The translations under genes were made by a program, and so were the position numbers. From an uncultured Eubacteriales bacterium (lineage in GTDB: Bacteria > Bacillota > Clostridia > Oscillospirales > Oscillospiraceae): a stretch of DNA of 64,000 nt. The notes below the pieces were generated by a model. That model ran no database searches. It saw only the letters and a program-made list of their open reading frames with translations, and was not told where the DNA came from. Positions 28,745-37,749 of the stretch are shown piece by piece. The number at the start of each line of letters is the position of its first letter. Within the stretch, counting starts at the first letter, position 1. The stretch is taken from NCBI GenBank assembly GCA_900549405.1, contig URNZ01000006.1, forward strand, positions 1 to 64,000. Reading direction: 5' to 3'.

Positions 28745-30157
28745 ATGGAACGAAAGACCACCCAGATCTCCCAGGCGGAGGTGGAGCGCCAGCTGGCCCT
28801 GTGCGACGACATCTGCCGGGTGACCCAGCAGTGGGGGGACAAGCCCCTGGCCCTGGTGGACACCTATGGCTGCCAGCAGAACGAGGCCGATTCAGAGCGC
28901 ATCCGGGGCTATCTGGAGCGGATGGGCTTTGGCTTTACCGACGACGCCGAGCAGGCCCGCATCATCGTCATCAACACCTGCGCCATCCGGGAGCACGCCG
29001 AACAGCGGGTGTTCGGCAACGTGGGCGCCCTGGTCCACACCAAGCGCCGCCACCCGGAGCAGCTCATCTGCCTGTGCGGCTGCATGGTGCAGGAGAAGCA
29101 CGTGGCGGAGAAGATCCGCCAGTCCTATCGCCACGTGGACCTGGTCTTCGGCCCCCAGGCCCTTTGGAAGTTCCCGGAGATGGTCCACACCCTGCTTACC
29201 CAGCGGGGCCGCATCTTCTCTGTGGCCGACGAGGCCGGTTCCATTGCCGAGGGCATCCCCACCGTCCGCCAGGACGGCATCAAGGCCTGGGTGTCCATCA
29301 TGTATGGCTGCAACAACTTCTGCACCTATTGCATCGTGCCCTATGTCCGGGGCCGGGAGCGCTCCCGGGCGCCGGAGGACATCCTGAACGAGGTGCGGGG
29401 CCTGGTAGAGCAGGGCTATAAAGACATCACCCTGCTGGGTCAGAACGTGAACTCCTATGGCAAGGACCTGCCCGAGCCCATGGACTTCTCTGACCTGCTG
29501 TCCGCTGTCAACGACATTCCGGGAGATTTTCTCATCCGATTCATGACCTCTCACCCCAAGGACGCCACCCACAAGCTGTTTGAGACCATGGCCCGGTGCG
29601 AGAAAGTGGCCCCCGTCCTCCACCTGCCCTTCCAGGCGGGGAACGACCGCATCCTGAAGGTGATGAACCGCCGCCACACCCGGGAGCAGTATCTGGACAA
29701 GATCCGGGACCTGAAGAGCCTGATCCCCGACATCGTCCTCACCTCTGACATTATCGTGGGCTTCCCCGGGGAGACCACGGAAGAGTTTGAAGACACCCTG
29801 AAGGTGCTGGAGGAGGTGCGCTTCGACGCCCTGTTCACCTTCATCTACTCCCCCCGGGTGGGCACCCCCGCCGCCAGCATGGACGACCCCATGTCCCGGG
29901 AGGAGAAGCTGGCCAACTTCAACTGCCTCACCGCCCTGCAGGACGCCATTTCCGAGGAAAAGCACGCCGCCTATATCGGAAAGACGGTGCGCTGCCTGGT
30001 GGACGGCCTTAGCGACGACAGCCGCTATGATCTCACCGCCCGTACCCCCGGCAACCGCCTGGTCCGGGTGGTGGGCGACAAGTCCGCCATGGGACAGTTC
30101 AAAGACGTAAAGATCACCGGGGCCAACAAATGGTCCCTGTTCGGGGAGCTGGTATAA
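28745..30157 (+). CDS. miaB: tRNA-2-methylthio-N6-dimethylallyladenosine synthase
   Basis: The product is 470 aa, a radical-SAM methylthiotransferase. The N-terminal UPF0004 domain holds three conserved Cys (YGCQQNEADSE, NTCAIREHA, CGCMVQEK). The radical-SAM CxxxCxxC motif is in YGCNNFCTYCIVPY (about 187-200). A TRAM domain ends the protein. It adds a methylthio group to i6A37 of tRNAs, the product of MiaA, whose gene lies 8 kb downstream. MtaB/RimO are less likely given the NNFCTYCIVPYVRG signature. Confidence 0.93.
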   Translation: MERKTTQISQAEVERQLALCDDICRVTQQWGDKPLALVDTYGCQQNEADSERIRGYLERMGFGFTDDAEQARIIVINTCAIREHAEQRVFGNVGALVHTKRRHPEQLICLCGCMVQEKHVAEKIRQSYRHVDLVFGPQALWKFPEMVHTLLTQRGRIFSVADEAGSIAEGIPTVRQDGIKAWVSIMYGCNNFCTYCIVPYVRGRERSRAPEDILNEVRGLVEQGYKDITLLGQNVNSYGKDLPEPMDFSDLLSAVNDIPGDFLIRFMTSHPKDATHKLFETMARCEKVAPVLHLPFQAGNDRILKVMNRRHTREQYLDKIRDLKSLIPDIVLTSDIIVGFPGETTEEFEDTLKVLEEVRFDALFTFIYSPRVGTPAASMDDPMSREEKLANFNCLTALQDAISEEKHAAYIGKTVRCLVDGLSDDSRYDLTARTPGNRLVRVVGDKSAMGQFKDVKITGANKWSLFGELV

Positions 30158-30167
30158 AAGAGCGCAG

Positions 30168-30204
30168 TAAAAGCCTTCCCCCTGGGAGGGGGAAGGCTTT
30201 TGAC
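30168..30204 (+). terminator. Family A hairpin repeat serving as the miaB terminator
   Basis: TAAAAGCCTTCCCCC and GGGGGAAGGCTTTTG form a symmetrical stem with A and T runs on each side, 10 bp after the miaB stop. Confidence 0.8.
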
Positions 30205-30213
30205 CCTGTCCAA

Positions 30214-30248
30214 AACTCCTACCTCATCCCTCCTAACTCCTAACTCAC
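30214..30248 (+). repeat. CTCCTAACTC-type repeat (family D) before mutS
   Basis: Three or four degenerate copies of CTCCTAACTC lie immediately before the mutS ribosome-binding region. Confidence 0.7.
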
Positions 30249-30264
30249 AGAAAGCCGGTGTACT

Positions 30265-32868
30265 ATGGCAGAGATCACCCCCATGATGCAGCAATATCTG
30301 GACATCAAGGCCCAGAACCCCGATTCTATCCTGTTTTTCCGCCTGGGGGATTTTTATGAGATGTTCAACGAGGATGCCAAGCTGGTGTCCAAGGAGCTGG
30401 ACCTGACCCTGACCACCCGGGACCGGAACAAGCCCCCGGAGGAGCGCACCCCCATGTGCGGCGTGCCCTATCACTCCTGCGAGGGCTATATCGCCCGACT
30501 CATCGCCAAGGGCTATAAAGTGGCCATCTGCGAGCAGACGGAGGACCCGGCCCTGGCCAAGGGCCTGGTGGACCGGGACATCATCCGGGTGGTCACCCCG
30601 GGGACGGTCATCTCCTCCTCCATGCTGGAGGACAGCAAAAATAACTATCTCTGCGCCGTCTACGCCGACTCGGCCCGGTATGGCCTGTGCCTGTGCGACC
30701 TGTCCACCGGCGAGGTGTATGCCACCGCCTTCCCCGCCGGGGGGGAGAACTTGGACCACCTGAAAAACGAGCTGGCCCGGTTCCACCCGGCGGAGGCCCT
30801 GCTGTCTGCGGGAGCCTGGGAGGTGGACGGCCTGCGGGACTTTTTGAAGGAGCGGCTGGACTGCCCCTGTGAAAACGGGGGCGAGGGCCGGTTCCGCCCC
30901 GACGTGGCCCGGGCCCTGGCGGAGAAGCAGTTCCAGTCTGGATTAGACGGCCTGGGAGCGGGAGAGGAGGCCGCCGTGCAGGCGGCGGGAGCGCTGCTCT
31001 CTTACCTGTACGAGACCCAGAAGACCGACCTTGGCCACATCTCCCACTTTACCTACTACACCACGGGGCAGTTCATGGAGCTGGATCTCACCGCCCGGCA
31101 GACCCTGGAGCTGACCGCGACGATGCGGGGCAAGGAGAAAAAGGGCAGCCTGCTGTGGGTGCTGGACAAGACCCGCACGGCCATGGGCGGGCGGCTGATC
31201 CGGGGCTGGCTGGAGCGGCCCCTTCTGTCCCCCGTCCAGATCTCCCGGCGGCAGCAGGCGGTGGGCGATTTAGTGGAGAACAGCATCACCCGCCAGGAGC
31301 TGTCCGCCGCCCTGCGGGAGGTGACGGATCTGGAGCGGCTCATTGGCCGGGTGGTCTATGGCTCCGCCGGGGGCCGGGACCTGGCCGCCCTGAATACCGG
31401 CCTGGGCAAGCTGCCCCACATCCGGGAGCTGCTCGCCCCCTGCCCCTCCGCCCTGCTCCAATCTTTGGGGCAGCAGCTGGACGACCTGCCCCAGCTGCGG
31501 GACCTGCTGACCCGTGCCCTGGTGGACGAGCCACCCTTCTCCGTGCGGGAGGGCGGCTTCATCCGGGACGGCTTTGACGGCGAGGTGGACCGGCAGAGGA
31601 ATATTCTCAACCACTCCGCCGAGCTGCTGGCCCAGCTGGAGACGGACACCAAAGAGCAGACCGGCATCAAAAACATGAAGATCAAGTCCAACAAAGTGTT
31701 TGGATACTACATCGAGGTGGCCAAGTCCCAGATCGACCTGGTTCCCGACAGCTGGACCCGGAAGCAGACCACGGTGAACGCCGAGCGGTATATCTCCCAG
31801 GAGCTGAAGGAGCTGGAGCACGCCATTATGTCCGCCCAGGACACGGTGACCGCGTTGGAGTATCAGCTGTTCTGCCAGCTGAAGGACCAGGTGTGCCAGC
31901 AGGTGGCGGCCATCCAGGCCTCCGCCGGGGCGGTGGCCCAGGTGGACGTGCTGAACTCCTTTGCCGCGGTGGCGGCGGACAACCGCTATTGTATGCCCCA
32001 GGTGGACGACTCCGACGCCCTGACCATCACCCAGGGGCGGCACCCGGTGGTGGAGAAAGTCCTGAAAGGGGTCCCCTTCGTCCCCAACGACACCCACATG
32101 GACCGGGGGGAGGACCGGTGCGCCATCATCACCGGCCCCAACATGGCGGGCAAGTCCACCTATATGCGCCAGGTGGCCCTCATTGTCCTGATGGCGCAGA
32201 TGGGCTCCTTCGTCCCCGCCCAGTCGGCCCACATCGGCGTGGTGGACCGGGTGTTCACCCGCATCGGGGCCAGCGACGACCTGGCGGCGGGCCAGTCCAC
32301 CTTCATGGTGGAGATGACCGAGGTGGCCGCCCTGCTGAAAAGCGCTACCCGCCGCTCCCTGCTCATCCTGGATGAGATCGGCCGGGGCACCAGCACCTAC
32401 GACGGCATGTCCATCGCCCGGGCGGTGCTGGAATACTGCGCCGACCCCAAGCGCCTGGGGGCCAAGACCCTGTTTGCCACCCACTACCACGAACTGACCG
32501 TGCTGGAGGGCCGCATCCCCGGGGTGAAGAACTATCACATCGCTGCCAAGAAGAAGGGGGCGGACGTGATCTTCCTGCGGAAAATTCTACGGGGGGGCGC
32601 GGACCAGAGCTATGGCATCGAGGTGGCCCGCCTGGCCGGGGTGCCCGAGGGGGTCATCCGCCGGGCCAGAGAGATCCTGACCGAGCTGGAGGGCGGCCAG
32701 GGGGTCCATCCCCAGCCCGCCCAGGCACCGGAGGACGACCAGTTCTCCATGGCCGACCTGGGCAGCCGGGCGGTATTGGACCGCCTGGAGCAGACCGACG
32801 TGAACGCCCTCTCCCCCATCCAGGCATTGAATCTGTTGGACGAATTGAAGCGGATGCTGGAGGGGTGA
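30265..32868 (+). CDS. mutS: DNA mismatch repair protein MutS
   Basis: The product is 867 aa, full length MutS1. The N-terminal mismatch-reading motif is in FRLGDFYEMF (Phe-x-Glu, about 24-33). The ATPase domain has Walker A GPNMAGKST (about 623-631), STFMVEMTE and DEIGRGTSTYDG. It recognises mismatches and recruits MutL, encoded 0.7 kb downstream. MutS2 is excluded by the N-terminal mismatch domain and the absence of a Smr domain. Confidence 0.96.
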   Translation: MAEITPMMQQYLDIKAQNPDSILFFRLGDFYEMFNEDAKLVSKELDLTLTTRDRNKPPEERTPMCGVPYHSCEGYIARLIAKGYKVAICEQTEDPALAKGLVDRDIIRVVTPGTVISSSMLEDSKNNYLCAVYADSARYGLCLCDLSTGEVYATAFPAGGENLDHLKNELARFHPAEALLSAGAWEVDGLRDFLKERLDCPCENGGEGRFRPDVARALAEKQFQSGLDGLGAGEEAAVQAAGALLSYLYETQKTDLGHISHFTYYTTGQFMELDLTARQTLELTATMRGKEKKGSLLWVLDKTRTAMGGRLIRGWLERPLLSPVQISRRQQAVGDLVENSITRQELSAALREVTDLERLIGRVVYGSAGGRDLAALNTGLGKLPHIRELLAPCPSALLQSLGQQLDDLPQLRDLLTRALVDEPPFSVREGGFIRDGFDGEVDRQRNILNHSAELLAQLETDTKEQTGIKNMKIKSNKVFGYYIEVAKSQIDLVPDSWTRKQTTVNAERYISQELKELEHAIMSAQDTVTALEYQLFCQLKDQVCQQVAAIQASAGAVAQVDVLNSFAAVAADNRYCMPQVDDSDALTITQGRHPVVEKVLKGVPFVPNDTHMDRGEDRCAIITGPNMAGKSTYMRQVALIVLMAQMGSFVPAQSAHIGVVDRVFTRIGASDDLAAGQSTFMVEMTEVAALLKSATRRSLLILDEIGRGTSTYDGMSIARAVLEYCADPKRLGAKTLFATHYHELTVLEGRIPGVKNYHIAAKKKGADVIFLRKILRGGADQSYGIEVARLAGVPEGVIRRAREILTELEGGQGVHPQPAQAPEDDQFSMADLGSRAVLDRLEQTDVNALSPIQALNLLDELKRMLEG

Positions 32869-32874
32869 ACCACC

Positions 32875-33046
32875 GTTGGTGCGGCGGTCATCGAACGGGC
32901 GGACACAGTACCCGCAAGGGGTATGCCGCATCCGTAAGGCTCCTTCGTCGCCAACGGCTGCGCAAAGGTCCGCCCCTACAAGAGCTATCGTGACACGCCG
33001 TAGGGGCCGACCTCCGCGTCGGCCCGCCGACAACGGATGCACCCCG
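32875..33046. repeat. Family B palindrome pair with a 60-bp nested insert
   Basis: Two family B units (about 32897-32979 and 32999-33028) flank a short spacer. The first is split by a roughly 60-bp insert (about 32907-32966) that starts GTACCCGCAAGGGG. The same insert at the same place is found, in inverse orientation, at 36.5 and 61.0 kb. The outer family A arms are missing here. Confidence 0.8.
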
Positions 33047-33136
33047 CAAACGCAGCATTTTTCAAAATGAACAGAATAAATCGATCCACAAAATACAAAA
33101 CGTATTCAAAATCCAACCAAAAAGGAGCCGTTTATC

Positions 33137-33586
33137 ATGCATCATGGAGAACTGATTTTGCGCCAGCCCCGAAAGGACGAGCTGTATTGGATCTGCACCT
33201 TTGCCCTGTGTCTCATCCCCTGGAGCCTCTCCCGGCCCTATCTGGGCCAGGAGGGCATGACCGCCGGAATTCTGGCCACCTTGGCGGTACTGGCGGCGGT
33301 GCGGGTGACCCTGCTGAAAAACTGGAACATCCGCCGGGTGGCCTGGACCCTGGACGACAACGCCCTGAAGCTGGACGACCAGACCATCCTGGTCGCTGAC
33401 ATCCAGTCCTCCTTCCTGCGGCAGCACAGCATGACCCGGGGCGTTTGGACCCTGACCATCTGGACCAAGACCCCCCAGCGGCTGGCGGGGGTGGCCATCG
33501 GCCCCCAGCGCCAGGCGTCCATCTATAGCCTGCGGCAGCTGTCCGCCGCCCTGGACCAGGTCCGGGGCGTGGAGCCCCAGGTGTAA
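33137..33586 (+). CDS. Membrane protein with a possible PH-like domain
   Basis: The product is 149 aa. Two hydrophobic segments (about 16-33 and 41-58) are followed by a soluble region of mixed beta pattern (about 65-149). The layout recalls bacterial two-helix PH-domain (YcxB/YdbT-like) proteins, but the identity is weak. The ATG follows AAAAGGAGCCG. It sits 15 bp before mutL and may be cotranscribed. The function is unknown. Confidence 0.6.
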   Translation: MHHGELILRQPRKDELYWICTFALCLIPWSLSRPYLGQEGMTAGILATLAVLAAVRVTLLKNWNIRRVAWTLDDNALKLDDQTILVADIQSSFLRQHSMTRGVWTLTIWTKTPQRLAGVAIGPQRQASIYSLRQLSAALDQVRGVEPQV

Positions 33587-33601
33587 GAGAAGGGGTACAT
33601 C

Positions 33602-35617
33602 ATGCCTGAGATCGCAGTATTAGACCCGCATGTTGCCGATTTAATCGCCGCCGGCGAGGTGGTGGAGCGGCCCGCCAGCGCCGCCAAAGAGCTGATCGAA
33701 AACGCGGTGGACGCCGGAGCCTCCATCGTCACGGTGGAGATCGCCCACGGGGGCATGACCTTCCTCCGGGTGACGGACGACGGCAGCGGCATCCCCGCCG
33801 GACAGCTGAAGACCGCCTTTCTCCGCCACGCCACCAGCAAGCTCCACTCCGCCCGGGATTTAGAGGCCATCGGCACCCTGGGCTTTCGGGGCGAGGCTCT
33901 GGCCGCCATATGTGCCGTGTCCCGCATGGAGGTGCTCACCTGCACCGCCGACGCCCCCCTGGGGGCATCCCTGACGGTGGAGGGGGGCGTGCCCGGCCAG
34001 GTGGAGGAGGCGGGCTGTCCCCAGGGCACCACCATGGTGGTGCGGGACCTGTTCTATAACACCCCCGCCCGACAGAAGTTTTTGAAAAAGGACGCCGCCG
34101 AGGGGGCCGCCGTATTCGCCGTGGTGCAGAAGGCAGCCCTGTCCCACCCGGAGGTCTCCTTCCACTTCATCCGGGACGGCAAGCAGGAGCTGATGACCCC
34201 CGGGGACGGACAATTAAAGTCCGCCGTCTATGCCGTGCTGGGCCGGGAGCTGGCCTTAGGCTTCCGCCCGGTGCAGTCCGCCGGGGAGGACATGTCGGTC
34301 ACCGGCTTTGTGTCCATGCCCGCCTGCTGCCGGGCCAGCCGGAACTGGCAGTTCTTCTTCGTCAATGGCCGCCCGGTGAAAAGCCCCCTGATGACCGCCG
34401 CAGTAGAGCAGGCCTATCAGAACCAGAAGATGGTGGGCAAGTTCCCCGGCTGCGTCCTCCATCTGGACATCCGCCGCAGCGCCGTGGACGTGAACGTCCA
34501 CCCCGCCAAGAGCGAGGTGAAGTTCGGCAGCGAGCGGCAGGTGTTCTCAGCCGTGTATCACGCCGTCCTGTCCGCCCTGGAGGCGGACCGCTCCCGGCCC
34601 CAGGTGGAGCTGAAGCCCAAGCCCATCCCCGGGGTGCGGTCTCTGGACCAGGTGACGGAGCACCAGATGACCATCACCCCCCGCCCAGCCGCCGCGCAAA
34701 AGCCAGTAGGGGCCGCCGATCTGAAAAACGCAGGGGCCGCTGTCCCCAGCGGCCCGTCTCAACCCCCGCGCCCGGCGATCCCCACGAGACCGGCCACGTC
34801 CCCCGTCAACCTGCGGGTCCAGGACAGCACCTATCGCCCCTTGACCCGGGTTTCCCCCGTTTCACCCGTGGCTGTGGAGAAAAAACCGGAGATCTCTGCC
34901 CCCACCCCCGTCTCCCCCGCCCAACCGGCGGCTTTTGCCACGGAAGAGAAGCCCCATGTGGAAAACCTAGAGCCGAAAGAACCCGAAAGACCTGTAGGGG
35001 CCGCTGTCCCCAGCGGCCCGTCGCCCGAACCCGAGCAGCCCCAGACCCCCGAAGACCTCCCCTGGCGCATGGTGGGCGAGGTGCTGCACACCTACATCGT
35101 GGTGGAGCAGGGGGACCGGGTGTTCTTCATCGACAAGCACGCCGCCCACGAGCGGATGAACTTTGACCGCATGAAGGCCCAGGGCTATGACCCCATGGCC
35201 CAGACCCTCCTCTCCCCCGTCCTGTGCCGCCTGCCCGCCGAGGAGCAGGAGGTGCTGCTGTCCCACCAGGAATTGCTGGGGCAGTTCGGCTTTGACGTGG
35301 ACCAGCTGGGGGACGCCCTGGCGGTGCGCCAGGCCCCCTTCGACGTGGACACCGGGGACATCGAGACCACTTTGTCTGAGCTGGCCCAAAAGCTGCTGAC
35401 CACCGGGGACGCCGACCCCGCCGCCGCACGGGACGAGCTGCTGCACACCATGGCCTGCAAGGCCGCCATCAAGGGCGGCTGGAAGACCAGCGACCAGGAG
35501 CTGGAGCGGGTGGCCCGGGCCGTCATGTCCGGCCAGGTGAAATATTGCCCCCACGGCAGACCGGTGGCCATTGAGTTGACGCAAAAGGAGTTGGAGAAGC
35601 AGTTTAAGCGCATCTAA
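33602..35617 (+). CDS. mutL: DNA mismatch repair protein MutL
   Basis: The product is 671 aa. The GHKL ATPase (about 1-330) has ELIENAVDAGAS, GFRGEALAAI and VDVNVHPAKSEVKF. A disordered Pro-rich linker (about 340-480) follows. The dimerisation/endonuclease domain has DKHAAHERMNFD (about 511-522), ACKAAIKGG and CPHGRP. The endonuclease motif DQHAx2Ex4E ends in Asp, not Glu. The linker contains two in-frame copies of an intergenic palindrome (residues 377-385 and 465-473) plus a truncated one near 369. MutL couples MutS to strand incision. Confidence 0.95.
   Translation: MPEIAVLDPHVADLIAAGEVVERPASAAKELIENAVDAGASIVTVEIAHGGMTFLRVTDDGSGIPAGQLKTAFLRHATSKLHSARDLEAIGTLGFRGEALAAICAVSRMEVLTCTADAPLGASLTVEGGVPGQVEEAGCPQGTTMVVRDLFYNTPARQKFLKKDAAEGAAVFAVVQKAALSHPEVSFHFIRDGKQELMTPGDGQLKSAVYAVLGRELALGFRPVQSAGEDMSVTGFVSMPACCRASRNWQFFFVNGRPVKSPLMTAAVEQAYQNQKMVGKFPGCVLHLDIRRSAVDVNVHPAKSEVKFGSERQVFSAVYHAVLSALEADRSRPQVELKPKPIPGVRSLDQVTEHQMTITPRPAAAQKPVGAADLKNAGAAVPSGPSQPPRPAIPTRPATSPVNLRVQDSTYRPLTRVSPVSPVAVEKKPEISAPTPVSPAQPAAFATEEKPHVENLEPKEPERPVGAAVPSGPSPEPEQPQTPEDLPWRMVGEVLHTYIVVEQGDRVFFIDKHAAHERMNFDRMKAQGYDPMAQTLLSPVLCRLPAEEQEVLLSHQELLGQFGFDVDQLGDALAVRQAPFDVDTGDIETTLSELAQKLLTTGDADPAAARDELLHTMACKAAIKGGWKTSDQELERVARAVMSGQVKYCPHGRPVAIELTQKELEKQFKRI
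34706..34756 (+). repeat. Intergenic palindrome inside mutL, first site
   Basis: A full unit at 34730-34756 differs by one base from the family B-type unit at 34994-35020. A truncated piece (GTAGGGGCC) is at 34706-34714. The unit encodes AGAAVPSGP in the MutL linker. Confidence 0.85.
34994..35020 (+). repeat. Intergenic palindrome inside mutL, second site
   Basis: This 27-bp unit is the exact reverse complement of the intergenic unit at 43242-43268. It is read in the same frame as the first site and encodes VGAAVPSGP. Confidence 0.9.
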
Positions 35618-35651
35618 AAAGCCTTCCCCACCCAGGGGGAAGGCTTAAAAC
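35616..35651 (+). terminator. Family A hairpin repeat serving as the mutL terminator
   Basis: AAAAAGCCTTCCCC and GGGGGAAGGCTTAAAA form a hairpin that overlaps the mutL stop codon. Confidence 0.7.
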
Positions 35652-35682
35652 GAAGATCAGTTCCCACCAAAAGGAGGTCCAT

Positions 35683-36375
35683 ATGAGCAGCTACATCGAC
35701 TGGAACCTGTTTCTTGCGGGATATCAGAAGAGCCGGGGCGGCAGCTTTTTCAGCTGCGGCCGGGAGCGGCTGAACCAGTGCGACAGCCAGCTGGTGCTGC
35801 CCGACGGGGAGGAGCCGCCCCTGTTGATCCTCCTCCAGCGGTGCGCCGAGGGGCGCAGCAGCTGGAACAGTCTGATCGCCCGGACCACCATTCCTCTGGA
35901 CGGCAGCTACTCCCTGCACATCCGCCGGAAGGACCTGACCGGGGCGGGCTTTCAGACCCTGATGAGTCTGGCGGGAGAGCGCCGGGACTATGGCGACCCC
36001 GCAGCGTTAAAAGGCCGGGTAGTGACCACCGAAGACCGGGATTTCACCAAGCTGGTGCTGGGGGATCTGGAGCTGCGACGTGCCCTCACCGCCCGCCCGG
36101 GCGACTCCCTGCGGGTGTCCCCCGGTCCCCTGAACGACGGAAACCACACCGTGGAGGTGTGCTGCGAGAACTTCGACGGCACCCTCACCCAGCGCTCCCC
36201 CTGGCTCACCGACCACATGGCCGCCCTCACCGACGACTGCTTTTTCAAGGACGACGGGGAGAAGTCCGCCCTGCAAAAGGCCGCCCAAGAGGATTTCGAC
36301 CGGCAGATGGACGGCTTTTTGGCGTTTTTGAGGGCCGCGAGGGACGCGGTGAAGAGATGGCCGGTGAAGAAGTAG
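35683..36375 (+). CDS. Hypothetical protein (230 aa)
   Basis: No family is recognised. The product is a soluble-looking protein of mixed character with no signal peptide or membrane helix. The N-terminus MSSYIDWNLFLAGYQKSRGG is distinctive, and the C-terminus is helical and basic. The ATG follows AAAAGGAGGTCCAT, a strong ribosome-binding site, so it is probably translated. It sits alone between two repeat elements. Confidence 0.65.
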   Translation: MSSYIDWNLFLAGYQKSRGGSFFSCGRERLNQCDSQLVLPDGEEPPLLILLQRCAEGRSSWNSLIARTTIPLDGSYSLHIRRKDLTGAGFQTLMSLAGERRDYGDPAALKGRVVTTEDRDFTKLVLGDLELRRALTARPGDSLRVSPGPLNDGNHTVEVCCENFDGTLTQRSPWLTDHMAALTDDCFFKDDGEKSALQKAAQEDFDRQMDGFLAFLRAARDAVKRWPVKK

Positions 36376-36387
36376 AGGTGGCTTGGT

Positions 36388-36672
36388 AAAAGCCTTCCCC
36401 ACCCAGGGGGGAAGGTGCCCTGGAGGGGCGGATGAGGGGGACCTGCGGGGGTGCATCCGTTGTCGACGGGCGGACACGGAGGTCCGCCCCTACGGCGTGT
36501 CACGATGGCTCTTGTAGGGGCCGACCTTTGCGCAGCCGTTGGCGACGAAGGAGCCTTACGGATGCGGCATACCCCTTGCGGGTACTGTGTCGGCCCGCGA
36601 TGACCACCGCACCCACGATCCCCACCCGCATCCGTCATGGCTGCGCCATGCCACCTTCCCCCAGGTGAAGGC
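36388..36672. repeat. Composite palindromic element, long form, copy 1
   Basis: The outer inverted arms are GGAAGGTGCC...CGGATGAGGG and CGCATCCG...CACCTTCC. Inside are two family B palindromes, the second split by the 60-bp nested insert (about 36527-36589). Apart from short differences the region matches 60897-61163 almost base for base. It fills the gap between the hypothetical gene and miaA. Confidence 0.85.
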
Positions 36673-36710
36673 TAACTCCTACATCCTATCTCATCACTCC
36701 TAACTCAAAG
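36673..36710 (+). repeat. CTCCTAACTC-type repeat (family D) before miaA
   Basis: Degenerate CTCCTA/ATCACTC units occur directly before the AAAGAAGGTG ribosome-binding site of miaA. Confidence 0.65.
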
Positions 36711-36722
36711 AAGGTGAATCCT

Positions 36723-37667
36723 ATGCCCCCTAAAATTTTAGTCATCTGCGGGCCCACGGCCTCGGGGAAGACGGCCCTGGCGGTGGAGCTGGCCCTGCGG
36801 CACCATGGCGAGGTGGTGTCGGCGGACTCCATGCAGATTTACCGCCGCATGGACATCGGCACCGCCAAGCCCACCCAAGCGGAGATGCGTGGCGTGCCCC
36901 ACCACATGCTGGACGTGGCCGACCCGGAGGAGGATTTCTCCGTGGCCCGGTATGTGGATATGGCCGCCAAGTGCGTGGACGACATCCTGTCCCGGGGCAG
37001 GCTGCCCATTCTGGCCGGGGGCACGGGGCTGTATATCGATTCGCTGCTCTCGGGCCGGACCTTCGCGCCCTTTCAACCGGACAGCCCCCTGCGGGGGGAG
37101 CTGGAGGAGCAGCTGCGCCGGGAGGGCGGGGCCGCCATGCTCGCCCGCCTGGCCCAGGTGGACCCGGACAGCGCCGCCCGCCTCCACCCCAACGACGAAA
37201 AGCGCATTATCCGGGCCCTGGAGGTGTATCAGTCCACGGGCAAGACCATCACCCAGCACAATCTGGAGACCCGGGCCATCCCGCCCCGGTACGATGCCCT
37301 GACCCTGGCCCTGGCCTTTGAACAGCGGGAGGACATGTGGAGCCGCATCGACCGCCGGGTGGACCAGATGATGGACCAGGGTCTGGTGGCGGAGGTGCAG
37401 GGCCTTTTAGACTCCGGCGTGCCCGCCAAGTGTACCGCCATGCAGGCCATCGGCTATAAGGAGATGGCCGTCGCCCTGCTCTCCCACGGGGACGTCCGGG
37501 CCGCCGCCGAAGAGATCCAGCTCCGCTCCCGCCAGTATGCCAAGCGGCAGCTCACCTGGTTTAAGCGGAACAAGGCCGCCCGGTGGCTGCTGTGGGGCCG
37601 GGAGCCGGATTTTGCGGCTGCCCTCCAGACTTCGACAGAATATATGGAAGAATTTGGTTTAGTATAA
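36723..37667 (+). CDS. miaA: tRNA dimethylallyltransferase
   Basis: The product is 314 aa. The P-loop [15 protein letters not shown] is at about 10-24; [18 protein letters not shown] and the [11 protein letters not shown] block follow. It transfers a dimethylallyl group to A37 of tRNAs reading UNN codons; MiaB then thiomethylates the product. I chose the ATG at 36723 because AAGGTG is correctly spaced; a GTG at 36714 is possible but less likely. It is followed by hfq, a widely conserved pair. Confidence 0.94.
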   Translation: MPPKILVICGPTASGKTALAVELALRHHGEVVSADSMQIYRRMDIGTAKPTQAEMRGVPHHMLDVADPEEDFSVARYVDMAAKCVDDILSRGRLPILAGGTGLYIDSLLSGRTFAPFQPDSPLRGELEEQLRREGGAAMLARLAQVDPDSAARLHPNDEKRIIRALEVYQSTGKTITQHNLETRAIPPRYDALTLALAFEQREDMWSRIDRRVDQMMDQGLVAEVQGLLDSGVPAKCTAMQAIGYKEMAVALLSHGDVRAAAEEIQLRSRQYAKRQLTWFKRNKAARWLLWGREPDFAAALQTSTEYMEEFGLV

Positions 37668-37749
37668 AAGCACTCAGGGACTTTCCCAAGCACCCCCGGC
37701 GTCGCCCGAGGGTTTGGGACGGGCCCCAAAAGAAAAAGGAGTGCTACTT

